A stretch of DNA of 64,000 nt from Hypomyces perniciosus (GCA_008477525.1 SPDT01000002.1:3100001-3164000), one strand, 5' to 3'; shown: positions 31,945 to 42,863, numbered from the stretch's first letter. Made by a program: numbers and translations. The notes: generated from the sequence alone by a model not told the origin.

Positions 31945-34900
31945 ATGTCCGGCCTGCCTCCCGGCTGGGAGTGGGACTACGACGGCTCGAGATGGTTATA
32001 CAGATACAAACCCAACGGCCACGTTCAGTACCACTTCCCCAATGCCGGTGACGAGTTCCCCGAATACCTCGACTCATCCGCCCCCGCGCCAGATCTAGCG
32101 CCCGAAGAGCGCCTTGAGTCGCAACACCAGCTACGGCGACATGTTTGCATCGCTGGCACCGGCGCTGGCAGTAACCTCGCAGCGAGCCGGGCGGCGAATG
32201 ATAAAGATGGCTGGATGTCACGCATGTCGGCGACGGCGCAGCCGGTGAGCTCGGTGTGGGAGGACGATAAAGATGACGAAGCGGACGCGGTGTTTCAGCC
32301 GGAGAGTTTCATGTTCCTTGGCCCTGGAACGTATACGGATGTGAGTCCGTTGGTGGAGGAGGAGGATGAGGCGGCGAAGAGGGCGGTTGTGGGGGTGGAG
32401 CAGACTCTTGCGACAGCCACGGGTACCGCTAATATCAAGTCTGTGAGCCCGATGGCAAGTTTGAATACGACGCCGATGGTGCAGAAGACAGAGGTAGCCA
32501 CAGGTGAGGAGCAAGGCGCGGTGGTTATAATGGGCGAGAGCGTCATTGAGGCACCGCCTATTCTTCAGGCAGACCCTATTATCGGGATGGCTGAGAAGCC
32601 GCCGCCGCCGCCGCCTCCTATCATGGGAGAGACGGTGATCGATGCGGGATTTCAGATGTATGAGCTTCCTGTTGAGAGGACTGCCCCCATGCAACGGTTT
32701 GATCCTGTGGGGGTTGTTGCGGAGATGCCGACCGAGTATACCGCAGCAGCGAGAGTTGAAATACATCCGGATCCGATTGAGATGGCAGATAACTCGATCT
32801 TAGCGCCGATTGAGACAGAGGTGCCGCCAGGCATTGTGGAGTTGCCGGGGAAGACGAGTCCGGTGGAGCGGAGGGTGTTTGAGGATGCGGCTTGGCAAGA
32901 GAAGCAGCGCCAAGAACAAATCCAGCGACAACAAGAGGAAGAGAGGAAAAGACAGGACCAGAAGGAACAACAGCAGAGGGAGCAACAGCAGTGGCAACAA
33001 CAGCTCCAGCAATATCAACTTCAAGGGGAGCGCCAGGGCACTCCCCCAACCGTGGAGAGACCTACGAGTGCTGCACCAGGGCCGTTCAAGATTTCTCGGA
33101 AGCCAACGCTTAACAGTGGTAAACTGGGGGCTGCACCCGCCGCCAATGTGAGTCAGGGAGGATATCAAGCTTATGTCCCTGGCCAAGTGGTCCCCGGCAA
33201 AGCGGCTCCGATGATACCGCAAGATGCTGAATCCCACGCTTCAAGAATGAGGAGAATGTCGTTGCAAAGAGAGGCGTCGTTGGCGGTGAGTCTGAAGCCT
33301 GAGACTAAGGGGAGGGATCAAGGACTGTCATCTGTCCCAGCTGTGTTGAAGCCGGCAAGGAATGGGCATAGAAACTCGATCCAGGGGCTACCACCTGCAG
33401 CTCCAACTCCAGATGTTCAAGCTCCAGCAGCCCATGGACAAGAGGCACCTCCCAGAATGGTCAAATTTCCATCTGTGCTCAAACCTGCCCGTGGAAGGCC
33501 AGGGCAACAACAAAATCAATCAGACCGTCAGTCATCCCCAGCTAGTTCAGAGCAGAGATTTGTGATAACACCTGGTTCTGGATCGGAGGCATCTCGACGA
33601 GGGTCTCAGGGCTATGCACCAGTTCCATATGGCCAGCATCCTCCTTCCATGACACCGTCTCCAGCTCCGCGGCCTCAAACCACTGTACCAACTCCACCAC
33701 CAACCTCTGTACAACGTCCACGTACCACTTCACCGGATCATTCACAAGCTCACCAACAGCCCTTAGGCTCCCAGTCATATATCGGTCCCCAGCAAGCGGT
33801 GCAACCCGTTGCCCCAACCAATAGTGGCCCAGAGCCGCCCTATCCAAGAGACCCCCTGGAGAAGCCACAATCACCGCCTCCTCGCCAATTCACTACACCG
33901 TATCCTTGCGATGATGAGCACCCTATTGGCCCGAATACCATCATTCATAATCTGGGGCATATTCAGCAACCAGTCAGACCGGCAAGCGCAATGCCCGCCT
34001 TAGGGCAGGAGAGACGAGGCTCTACGCTGGGATTGCGGCAGCAAATGCTAATGGGAGCAAATTCCTCATCTCCCGGAGTTGGCAACAGCCCAGAAGTGTC
34101 TCGTCAGCAGCAGAGGCAATCATATCAACCTGGCACTTCTCAGGAGCAATTGGCACAAGTTCTAAAGCAAAAGCCGCCTCGGCCACAAAGCGTCGTGGCG
34201 AACCCGACTTCATATCCGGGTGTCTCTGCGAATTTTGCCGGTTATCCAACCCCAAACCCGCAGGTTCAGAGCGTTCAACGTCAATCCACCTTCACCCCAG
34301 AAGAAGTTTCCCCCATTCGACCAAGATCCGAAAGCCAGTCGTCCATTTACCCCTTGCAGACACCTTCGCCTATTGAGTCTCGAAGACGCTCCTCAAACAC
34401 GTCGCTTGCGCAGGCTATCAATGGCGAGCATTCCATTCCAACGCCGGAGTCGCAGACATCTGGTTCTCAGTGGCGAGGCACAGTTGCCCTATCAGGAGCA
34501 GCCCAACCCTCAGCTTCAACCATGCCACCATTGCAGTCCGCTGGTCAAGGATTACAAAGTCCTCCTGTCCCTGGCAAGGTACCGTTACCTGGGGACAAGG
34601 GATCTTACTTTCCCCCACAGAATGTTGCGGCTCAAGGAAGTGTTCCGGTTGCAGCTCACAAGGATGTGTCTAAAAGACGTTCAATGCCGGCGGAGCAACT
34701 AACGAGTATGCTGAAGCAGTTGCCTGGACAGGGAACACCTGGACCAAATTATCAATCACATGCCGCCGCGGACCAAGGTTCTGGTGGCTTACAGAGATCA
34801 CAATCTTTGCGTCAAACTACTTCGTCCACACAAGTCTTGGGCCTGCCCTTGAACCATAACCAGCCGCAAACGTCGCAACCTCCGCTCCAGGCTATCGGGC

Positions 34901-36882
34901 CTTCTGCATCAGGCCATCTGCTAGGCAGTATTGAAGAGAGTGAGGAGACTGAGGCTGCTCCCAAAGCTCACCATCTTCAAAGGCCAAACAAGTTACCGAC
35001 ACCTGATAGGCAGCCATCCCCTCAGTTGAACAGACCCATAGTTCAACATATTCAACAGCCTCCAGCCCAGAAGCCTGTTGCACCTGCCCCTTCTCAACCT
35101 CAGGGGGGTATACCACAAAAAGGACCACAGGCGCAACCTGCATTTCAGCCAGTCCCGGTACAGATGCCACTACATCAACACTATGCTGCTCAGGGCCAGA
35201 TGCTACCACCACAACAAAACATGATGCTTCCCCCAGGGCAAATGCCGCAGCATGGTCGTTCTCCTCCCCCAGGCACAATGCCTCCCCCAGGCACAATGCC
35301 TCCCCTAGGAACAATGCCTCCTCCAGGTTCAATGCCTCCTCCGGGTTGGATGCCTCCTCCGGGAACAATGTATCCACTGAGGACAATGCCTCCTCAGGGA
35401 CCAGTAATGACCCGGCCAGGTTCAATACCTCCCCAAGGAGCCTCACTACCCCAACCAGCTCTATTTCAGTCACAGGGGCCAATACCTCCTAGCCTAACGC
35501 CTTCACAGGGTTTCCAACCAGCAGGTCAGCGTCTGCAGAAACAGCCTCCCTGGAACAATCAAGCGAATCAAAATGTAGCTCCACTAGTACCTCCAGGATC
35601 CGTGCCCCCGTTACAGACATCGAACGACCCCAGCGGCAAGGAAAAGGGGAAATTATGGTCGAAGTGGTTTAAGGGCGGTTCAAAGCCATTAAATCAGAGT
35701 CCGACAACTCCAAATCAACCAGGCAACCCACCTGTAGCTCTGCTGGGTCATACTTCTGGTTCAAACCAGCCTTCGCCTATATATGGTCCTGGTGGCTATC
35801 CCCAACCAGGTGGTTGGCAACCCGGACAACCCCTACAACCCGGACAATCTCTACAACCAGGGCAACCTCTACAACCAGGGCAACCTCTACAGCCAGGGCA
35901 ACCTTTACAGCCAGGGTTATTTATGCGTCCGATGAATGGCCCACCTCAGGGCTTCCAGCAACCTGGAATACACCCGCAGGCTGCCCAAGCGCCGTCAATC
36001 ATTGGACGGACGCCTCTGGGGATGTCGCCGCCCATGCAAGCAGTCCCTATGCAACACAGGCGTGACGCATCGGACTCGGCATCTGTCTCAACCATATCGT
36101 CTGACTTGAAGATGCAGTCGCCTCCTATGCCCCCGGCTGCACAGCCACAGGGGAAGCAGTTTGAGCAATCAATCCAGAATCCTCCGGCTCAGCAACGGCC
36201 TCCTGTTCAACAACCCCAGTATCCTCTTCCCGCTCAGCACATTACTTCTCCTCAACAGCAACCTTCGCATGACCAGCCACCGGCGCAACCTTTGGTTATC
36301 ACTGAGAGTGTTCAAAAGGTTCCACAGTGGCCTGCAGAGCAACCCCCTATTCACCAACTCCCGTCTACTCAACACCCTTTTGTTCAACAGAAACCCCTCG
36401 TTCAGCAGCAACCGGTGGTCCAACAACATCCTCCTATTCAGCAACAGTATCCGACTCAGTGGCATTCACTTGCTCAGTCCCCGCCACCTGCTCAACCGCC
36501 TGGTGCTCAACCGCCTGCCCAAGCGCCGGTCAATGCAAGCAATGTCGGGAATGCCTATTCACAACAGCCAATGTCTTTCCCCATTAATACGCAAGCTCCA
36601 GCTCAGCCATACTCAGAAATCTCCTCGACTGCTGCTTTGCCGTCACAGCAGCAAAGTCAGCCCAGTGCTGCAGGACCCTATTCTACGTCGAATGACTCCC
36701 TGGATCAAGGCATGGTGCCGCCCGCCCTGTTTTCGAAGCCATCTTCACCAAATAGTAAGCCAGCTAGAAACTCTTCAATTGTGGAGAAGAAGCCAGTTAA
36801 TGCACCTGCTCTACAAGATAAGTGGGCAAGTAAGCCTGCTGTGGATTATTCGGGGGATGATTGGGGTGATGAGTTTGAATGA
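31945..36882 (+). CDS. Large Pro/Gln-rich WW-domain protein
   Basis: One exon encodes 1645 residues. A WW-like domain lies at residues 4-32 (LPPGWEWDYDGSRWLYRYK, ending QYHFP); the first Trp (8) and the final Pro (32) are present, but the second signature Trp is Tyr29, which should alter or weaken proline-ligand binding. Most of the rest is disordered, with long Gln runs (about 310-355, probably coiled coil), many Pro-rich segments and two tandem repeats. A short basic/aromatic patch (KGKLWSKWFKGGSK, about 1232-1247) and a conserved-looking acidic C-terminus (SGDDWGDEFE) stand out as likely interaction motifs. I cannot assign a function; a scaffold is plausible. The start at 31945 puts the WW domain at the very N-terminus. 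Confidence 0.9.
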   Translation: MSGLPPGWEWDYDGSRWLYRYKPNGHVQYHFPNAGDEFPEYLDSSAPAPDLAPEERLESQHQLRRHVCIAGTGAGSNLAASRAANDKDGWMSRMSATAQPVSSVWEDDKDDEADAVFQPESFMFLGPGTYTDVSPLVEEEDEAAKRAVVGVEQTLATATGTANIKSVSPMASLNTTPMVQKTEVATGEEQGAVVIMGESVIEAPPILQADPIIGMAEKPPPPPPPIMGETVIDAGFQMYELPVERTAPMQRFDPVGVVAEMPTEYTAAARVEIHPDPIEMADNSILAPIETEVPPGIVELPGKTSPVERRVFEDAAWQEKQRQEQIQRQQEEERKRQDQKEQQQREQQQWQQQLQQYQLQGERQGTPPTVERPTSAAPGPFKISRKPTLNSGKLGAAPAANVSQGGYQAYVPGQVVPGKAAPMIPQDAESHASRMRRMSLQREASLAVSLKPETKGRDQGLSSVPAVLKPARNGHRNSIQGLPPAAPTPDVQAPAAHGQEAPPRMVKFPSVLKPARGRPGQQQNQSDRQSSPASSEQRFVITPGSGSEASRRGSQGYAPVPYGQHPPSMTPSPAPRPQTTVPTPPPTSVQRPRTTSPDHSQAHQQPLGSQSYIGPQQAVQPVAPTNSGPEPPYPRDPLEKPQSPPPRQFTTPYPCDDEHPIGPNTIIHNLGHIQQPVRPASAMPALGQERRGSTLGLRQQMLMGANSSSPGVGNSPEVSRQQQRQSYQPGTSQEQLAQVLKQKPPRPQSVVANPTSYPGVSANFAGYPTPNPQVQSVQRQSTFTPEEVSPIRPRSESQSSIYPLQTPSPIESRRRSSNTSLAQAINGEHSIPTPESQTSGSQWRGTVALSGAAQPSASTMPPLQSAGQGLQSPPVPGKVPLPGDKGSYFPPQNVAAQGSVPVAAHKDVSKRRSMPAEQLTSMLKQLPGQGTPGPNYQSHAAADQGSGGLQRSQSLRQTTSSTQVLGLPLNHNQPQTSQPPLQAIGPSASGHLLGSIEESEETEAAPKAHHLQRPNKLPTPDRQPSPQLNRPIVQHIQQPPAQKPVAPAPSQPQGGIPQKGPQAQPAFQPVPVQMPLHQHYAAQGQMLPPQQNMMLPPGQMPQHGRSPPPGTMPPPGTMPPLGTMPPPGSMPPPGWMPPPGTMYPLRTMPPQGPVMTRPGSIPPQGASLPQPALFQSQGPIPPSLTPSQGFQPAGQRLQKQPPWNNQANQNVAPLVPPGSVPPLQTSNDPSGKEKGKLWSKWFKGGSKPLNQSPTTPNQPGNPPVALLGHTSGSNQPSPIYGPGGYPQPGGWQPGQPLQPGQSLQPGQPLQPGQPLQPGQPLQPGLFMRPMNGPPQGFQQPGIHPQAAQAPSIIGRTPLGMSPPMQAVPMQHRRDASDSASVSTISSDLKMQSPPMPPAAQPQGKQFEQSIQNPPAQQRPPVQQPQYPLPAQHITSPQQQPSHDQPPAQPLVITESVQKVPQWPAEQPPIHQLPSTQHPFVQQKPLVQQQPVVQQHPPIQQQYPTQWHSLAQSPPPAQPPGAQPPAQAPVNASNVGNAYSQQPMSFPINTQAPAQPYSEISSTAALPSQQQSQPSAAGPYSTSNDSLDQGMVPPALFSKPSSPNSKPARNSSIVEKKPVNAPALQDKWASKPAVDYSGDDWGDEFE
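35262..35400 (+). repeat. 21-bp coding tandem repeat (PPPGTM-type)
   Basis: Six to seven imperfect copies of a 21-bp unit encode a seven-residue MPPPGTx repeat within the WW-domain protein. The copies differ mostly at codon third positions and at the residue after Gly. Confidence 0.85.
35818..35922 (+). repeat. 18-bp coding tandem repeat (PGQPLQ-type)
   Basis: Nearly six copies of an 18-bp unit encode PGQPLQ repeats in the WW-domain protein. The unit length keeps the frame, so copy number can vary without breaking the gene. Confidence 0.9.
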
Positions 36883-37261
36883 GGATACTGTATACGATGA
36901 TATATTTTTGGATCTTTCATGATGATGTCTTTGGATATTTGCTTGACGCTACATATTTCCGCATTAAGGTTGAGCAAGAGACTTATACCCCGAATATTTG
37001 TGTAATGTTCAATGATTGTACCAATAGCCTTAGCATGGTAATGCCTCATCATGGTCATGCCTATCAATGGTTCTGAGCCAGGTCGGGGTTAGGGTTAACA
37101 CTAGTATTACAATCGCCACGTGATAGCGTGCCATCTTGGCGCGCTTTGTACTCTAATGGCCCTGGACCTGGACCTGGACTTGGACTTAGTACCTGGATTT
37201 AGGCTCTGTTGGATCCGACATACAAGAAACCATCCTCGACAATGATGGAAATGCCGGTACA
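36883..37261. other. Intergenic region, WW protein 3' end / checkpoint gene promoter
   Basis: The left half is AT-rich and probably holds the WW-gene terminator. The right half holds a telomere-like GGTTAGGGTTAA (about 37087-37098) and a CTGGAC hexamer run (37157-37187), both within 180 bp of the next start codon. Confidence 0.55.
37157..37187. repeat. CTGGAC hexamer tandem repeat in promoter
   Basis: Five near-perfect copies of a 6-bp unit (CTGGAC / TTGGAC) lie about 75 bp upstream of the Rad9/Crb2-type start codon. Confidence 0.8.
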
Positions 37262-40200
37262 ATGACACGACTAAAGTCGCCCGCGAGCGCCGAACACTTG
37301 AATTTGGAAGAGACACAGGATAGTCAGGCGGTTCTCGCCGCTCTCAAGGCAGAGCTGGGCGTTGGAACGGTACGTATGGGGTACCCTAGCAGGGATTTGG
37401 CTGGAGTGACCTGCATTTGCATGCGCTGCTCAGCGAGTGATTCGATGGACGTGACGCGCGCTGACGGAGCATTGGAAAAAGCAAAATCAATCAACGCCAC
37501 ACGACGAAACTTCCAATAACGATGTGAGGCGTGATAATTACACGGCCCGGGGTTATAGGCCCAATCCTAATGTGGGACGCGAGGCATCCAAGGCACAGCC
37601 ACGTTCACGAACACGGCTGCGAGAGCTTGACGATGCCGTCATTGTCGAGAGCAGTCCTCCTCCTGCCGATGCGCCTAGAGATTTCAATACGAACGAGACG
37701 CCATCTGCCGTGCCTCCCGGCGCTGGTAGATCGCAAGCCAAGAAGATGGACACTTCACAGCAGACTCCAACGCAGGTGAACGAGGATCGCGATTATGACG
37801 AGTTCTGCAACCCCTCGAGTCCCCCGATGGCGGACACGTTGCGCTCGTTGGATGAGCCGCGGACGCTACAGGCCGATGACACAGGCGCCGTCAACTTTGG
37901 CGATTTGAGCGAGATGGCTCGCCCCTCCTCACAGGTCTCCGAAGATGCTGGTTTCGAAAACACGAGAGGCGATTGGAGAGCGCCTGATCGGACCTCGCAA
38001 CGGCACTCAGGCCATGGATACACACCATACAAGCCTGGTGACCTGCCGCCAGAGACTCCGGCCCTTCCCAAGAATCCATTTGGCGCGAAGCAAGAGATTA
38101 GTGCTCCTTTTGCTGGGTCGCAGCTGTTTGGACAAACTCCGCTGCTCACTTCGGCTGCTAAGATCATTAGCCCTACGTCGTCGCGGCCGTCGCCCAATCT
38201 TTTCTACAATTCTATCTCTCCAAATATTATGGAAACTTCGCCTCTGAAGAATCGCACAAATGTGTCTTCGCCAACTGATATACATACCTCGAGCCCCCCA
38301 CGATTCCGTGATGTTCCCGCGACTGTGATGAGAAAGAGGATTTCGCCTATCCCAGAAGAGACACCATGTGAGAGCCGGTATCCTCGGGACGATATGGTCC
38401 CCGAATCACCGACAATCCAGGCGTTGAAGCTGAACGAAAGTCGCCAGCCTTTAGCGCATTACGAGCCGATGAAGAGATCACAGGAGCGCAAGGCAGTGGT
38501 GGAGGTCCCACCAATGAATCTTGCCATCGACAGCGATTCAGATGATGCTATTATAAGGGCAGAGCGCCGGAAGCGCATCGAAAGGAAGAAGCTTCAGGCT
38601 CATCAAGAGATGGAGAAGGTTAGTTGCACGCGACCTGCGCGGCGTGACTCGGGAGAGGGACCTGGCAGGAAGAGGAGAAAGCAGGCAAGTAATGTTGAGG
38701 AAGAAGAGATCCAAGGGAGTGAAGCGGCGCATTTGGATCAAAATAGATCTGGCAAGCCGAACCCAGTCCCACGTGGTTCTCAGAAGGGATTGATGCAATC
38801 TCTTGAGGCACCATCGGCCGAGTCAACCAAAGCAACGCCGGGCGAAGATGCTGCAGAGGCATCCCACGGTGGTCGTAATGAGAGCACCAAGGACGGAAGC
38901 AAAGAAACAACCGATGAGGAGATGATTCCAGCTACCAGCCCGGTGCGATCCATGTCGGTAGGAAATCGCGGCATCGTATCAGCGTCTGAGCCAGAACTGC
39001 CGGGACTTTTGGAAGATAAGTCAGGAGAGGGGAGAGATGACGAAAATGACATGGAGACGTCGTCTCTTCCACCGTTGCGCTGGCAAAGAACCTACGGCAA
39101 ACGAAAGCAGATTCAACGTCGGATGATGATGATTAGCTCCGAGCCTGCGACTGAGCCCGCGAACAAAGCAACGGATGTCTCAGCAGATCCGACGAGCACG
39201 GCCTCTGTGGCCGTAAGCCATGTGGTGAACCAAGATCTGGCCCAGCAGGCTGAGAATGAGACCATTACGCCAGCATCATCTCCCCCGAGATCACGGTCTG
39301 CATCCGCTGCACCTATGGTAACTCGATCTCGAGCAAGAGAACGGACTCCCCTGACTCCGCGACGGCCTCGTATGGCTAGTCGAGCGGTTCACACATCCTC
39401 CAGTTTGACAGTTCTATCAACTACGCCAATCCCATCAAACAAAACCACTCCCGATACGCAAGCATCTCCAGAATCAGACAGGCCAACATCTACAAGCCTA
39501 CCTTCTCCAGTAATCAATAAAAATCCGAAGAATCGAGCCTTGCGACAGGTGTCGAAGGGGAAATCACCACAGGCCTTAACAAAAGCCAAGAAAATGGCCA
39601 TGCGAGCGACCCGAGTAGGCTCCGAGTCCACAGATGAGCTACAACAGTCGCCACCAAGTAGTGCACTTATGACGAGTATGACTCGATCAAAGTCGCATCG
39701 AACGTTCCGGCAAAGTATCGGCCCAACTTACCGAGGCCATGGGCTGTTTGGGGGTATGGCCTTTGCGATATCTATGCAGTCAGATAAGGGAAAGCAGCAG
39801 AAGCGTTCCAAACTGGAGGAGAAAATCGAAGCTGCTGGCGGCTTGATTTTATCTGATGGTTTCCAAGAGCTCTTTGAACCCTCACCGGTTCTGAGCACAT
39901 CTAGCCAGTTGACTGACGAGGAAGATCCCCTGAAGCTCGCTAGGTCAAGCTTGGACTGTGGGTTTACTGCGTTGATTGCGGATGGTCATTCAAGAAAGGT
40001 CAAGTATATGCAAGCTCTGGCTTTGGGATTGCCGTGTATTGCCCACCAGTGGATCACAGCTTGTCTTAACAAAGGAGCTATTGTGGATTGGGAGCCGTAT
40101 CTGCTAGCAGCAGGATCATCTGCCGTCTTGGGAGATGCTGTCAGGTCACGGTGCCTGAAGCCATATCCTGCTGCAGATGCCAGGCTGGCGGATGTCATCG

Positions 40201-40586
40201 ACCAGAGACCAAGGCTACTCGCTGACCAGAGAATGCTAGCTGTTGTAGACCTTAAAAAGGCTCAGAGCAAGGAGAAGAAGCCATACATATTCCTCGCCCA
40301 GGCCCTAGGGACATCTATCCACCGGGTCTCAACGATGCAACAGGCGCGAGAAGCGCTAAAGTCACACGAAAAGACTGGCGAACCATTTGGTTGGCTATAC
40401 ATGGACGAGTCGATCGGCACCGTCGAGTCAGTCCTGTCAATAGCAGAGCCAACGGGGAGGAAGCGGAAGAGATCCTCAACAACAGCGGCGTCGATTGTAA
40501 AAAATATTCGCGTTTTGCGCGATGAACTTGTGATTCAGAGTCTTATCCTTGGTAGGATAGTGGAGGAGGATGAGATGAGTTTTTAA
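37262..40586 (+). CDS. CRB2: Rad9/Crb2-type BRCT checkpoint mediator
   Basis: Two exons, 37262-37369 and 37470-40586, give 1074 residues. Rad9/Crb2/53BP1-type proteins hold the effector kinase at damaged chromatin in the DNA-damage checkpoint. The C-terminal 280 residues contain the tandem BRCT region: FGGMAFAISM, KLEEKIEAAGGLILSDGF, FTALIADGHSRKVKYMQALALGLPCIAHQWI, then a second unit from LLADQRMLAVVDL to FGWLYMDESIGTVE. The long N-terminus is Ser/Thr/Pro-rich with many SP, TP and SQ/TQ sites suited to CDK and ATM/ATR phosphorylation, beginning with ETQDSQAVLAALKAELG. I do not see the Tudor fold that usually precedes the BRCT repeats. The 100-bp phase-0 intron ends at an unusual GACGGAG acceptor, the only one that avoids stop codons. 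The N-terminal model is therefore less certain. Confidence 0.85.
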
Positions 40587-41427
40587 GGGAAAGCGAAGGG
40601 AAGGCGTTCTACGGTATAGACATGGTCAAGGCTTACTGGATAAGGAAAACCATGATTGGCGTTTTGGCTACAGCGATGATACTCGCGAGGGTTATTAATT
40701 CTGGAGATTTGGGTTGATGGTTTCAGGAAAATGTATACAAGCATCTGTACAATATATGTCACATTACAAGAGGCACTTGGGGCTTTGGGAGCGGCTCTTT
40801 GTGTTGGTTTAGCTGCTGCCTTGATCATAGTGTTAATGTAGACAAGCCTGCTGGGCTGTTTATTTTTGCATGGAGCAATTGCTCTGCTTCTACTTGGGTG
40901 CTTGTAATTGTTTGGTCTCTCTCTACTCCGTACATGCCACCAACACTCGATTCCATTACAAACTCTGTGCCTCTTACTACCTCCCATACAGGTATTTGAG
41001 TACTCGTGTTCTTCCGGCCTAAGACCTGCCATCTAAGAGACACCATTCAACATATGCTCCATCATCTCCTTATTGGCTTCGTCTCTCAACTCTTTATGTT
41101 CAGTTTGCCGAGTGTCAGTGGCATAGGACTGTCCACATAGCTGGTACACAACGGCCCCTTTGTGCCTGTTACAGCCAGGAGGTTGAAATGCACGAAATGT
41201 AAGAGTTGTGGAGTTGACACTCCGTGACAGTTGGCAGAGGCCAGTTGCAGTCACGAGGACAGAATGTATATTTCCTCTTCTCGCACTTTTCTCTTCCCTT
41301 CTCTTCCCCTCTTTTCCTTCTTCATCCTTCATTTTCCTCTCTTCATCCTTTGTCTTGCATCTTCCATTCACGATAGCACAAACCACCACCTCCACGCTCC
41401 AACACCCGACAGCCCTTGCTGGACACA
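40587..41427. other. Intergenic region before the BTB cluster
   Basis: About 840 bp contains one exact TACTCCGTA (40924-40932) and, from 41272 to 41365, a strongly pyrimidine-rich leader like those in front of the two intact BTB genes farther right. No other gene is supported. Confidence 0.5.
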
Positions 41428-42058
41428 ATGGAAGACAAGATGAGCTCTTCCCCTGCAGCCTCAGTCCCAGCATCAAAACCCTCCGATCCCACAACGGAGT
41501 GTTCGCCTCTGAAGGCTGAAACCGCAACAGACACCACCAAGAACGAAGCCATCCAACTTTATCCAGAGGGAGATGTCGTTCTCGTCATCCCGGACACGAA
41601 GACTAACGAATCGATAAAATTCCTGGTTTCTAGCGACCTCCTTAGAGTTGCATCTCCCTACTTTGATGCGCTATTCGGCCCAACTTTTAGAGAGGGGACT
41701 GTCATTGCAGAAGAACAAGAAAATCCACGCCTACAAGAAAGAGTTGGTCTGTAGCTGTGGGCTTATACATCCCATTAGAACAAGGGAATGCGATCCAGGA
41801 TGCGGGAGCAGCATGCTGGTCTTGCCACGATGCACAGTCGATGTGAGATTCCACGAGTACTTCGACACACTGAACAAGAATGACTTGTGGCCAGTTCTCG
41901 GCGAAGCGCTCTCACTCGTCAACATCAGGAATAAGCTACAAAAGATAGCGGCGAGTCAGTTCCACGAATGCGCAGCAAAGAGTGTCTGTTCATTGCGTGA
42001 AGAGATGAATACGCTGTCCGGATTCGTTAAGGAATCATTCAACGGTATCAAGGGCTGA
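41428..42058 (+). pseudogene. Broken BTB/POZ paralogue (copy 1), internal deletion and frameshift
   Basis: The first frame starts at 41428 and encodes a Ser/Thr-rich N-terminus plus the front of a BTB domain (YPEGDVVLVIPD, FLVSSDLLRVASPYFDALFGP), then runs to a stop at 41754. From about 41715, a frame offset by one base encodes the C-terminal Cys/His domain of the same family (KKIHAYKKELVCSCG, RCTVDVRFHEYFD, LWPVLGEAL, HECAAKSVCSL), ending at 42058. Compared with the two intact copies, about 165 residues (rest of BTB, following helices, and the intron) are missing between the halves. This is most simply a deletion allele turned pseudogene. A truncated BTB-only peptide or a separate C-terminal peptide could still be made. 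Confidence 0.8.
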
Positions 42059-42863
42059 CTGGCAGGTCAGTAGCCGCGAACAAGCCACCAACAAGATCAC
42101 CATCTGGTGATGAGGCCCGGCGAGAAAATGCGGTTTTGTGCTTTCAGACTCTCACTTGCTAAATATCTTTTCATGTCTGTCAAAGTTAAAGGGTCTTCAA
42201 TGGTTGAATGAGATGATTAGCTAGTACAATACTGAGCAAACAGCAAACTGACTTTCCACAGTGACCTAATCGTGACATGTCCCATATGGCATATTCATAG
42301 TTCCAGGAAAGAAGCTGACAAATTTGTGACTGTGATCTTGAAAAGAGTAATGCTATTCAAACAGATAAAAATTGCTATTGGCATAGATATAACCTATGCA
42401 CCAACACAATCCTCAACTTAACACTTAACATTATATAACACTTAACGTGACACGCAATATAACCTGCGCTATCAACTACAATTGTTAAGGTATATTTAGT
42501 ACTTCACTTTTGCTGGCCTGGTACAACGGTTTGACAGGAGGCTGGCGCACTCAACCGACCTAAGAAACCAGATCTACCTGTACACAACAGTCTATTATGA
42601 ATTTAGCACATCTAATTCCTATTTCATCTGGCTGAGTTTCTCCGAATATGAAAGTTTCGGCTCATATCATAACTAAAGATTGCAATTCTTTTAAAGAATG
42701 TTTTATCATTTTTGGGTGAACTTTAACCAATTTATAGGTATAAAAGGGCAGCCCCTCCCCAGGCTTCTCTCACCTTTTCCCTTTTGTTTGTCACCAAACA
42801 CCATTCACTGTATAGTTCCCGCCCTTTACGACAACACTACCATCGTCGCGGCCACACACCCTA
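42059..42863. other. AT-rich DNA between pseudogene and relic
   Basis: This segment contains repeat copy A, a paired ACACTTAAC (42421-42429 and 42437-42445), and AT-rich DNA to about 42720. No coding region is supported. TATAAAA near 42737, followed by CT-rich sequence, looks like the promoter of the decayed gene to the right. Confidence 0.5.
42175..42345 (+). repeat. 170-bp direct repeat, copy A
   Basis: It aligns over its full length with copy B at 43538-43708, by eye about 78-80 percent identical. Shared blocks include TTAGCTAGT, CAATACTGAGCAA, TTCCACAGTGACCT and TTTGTGACTGTGATCTT. Many differences are A/G or C/T transitions. Confidence 0.85.

Noticed and set aside
35818..35922. CRISPR-like array of regular short repeats
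   Set aside because: The unit is 18 bp with no spacers, lies in frame inside a coding region, and the genome is eukaryotic.
41699..41708. GTCATTGCAG as a 10-bp intron that repairs BTB copy 1
   Set aside because: It would restore frame but is far below any workable intron length; a deletion scar is more plausible.
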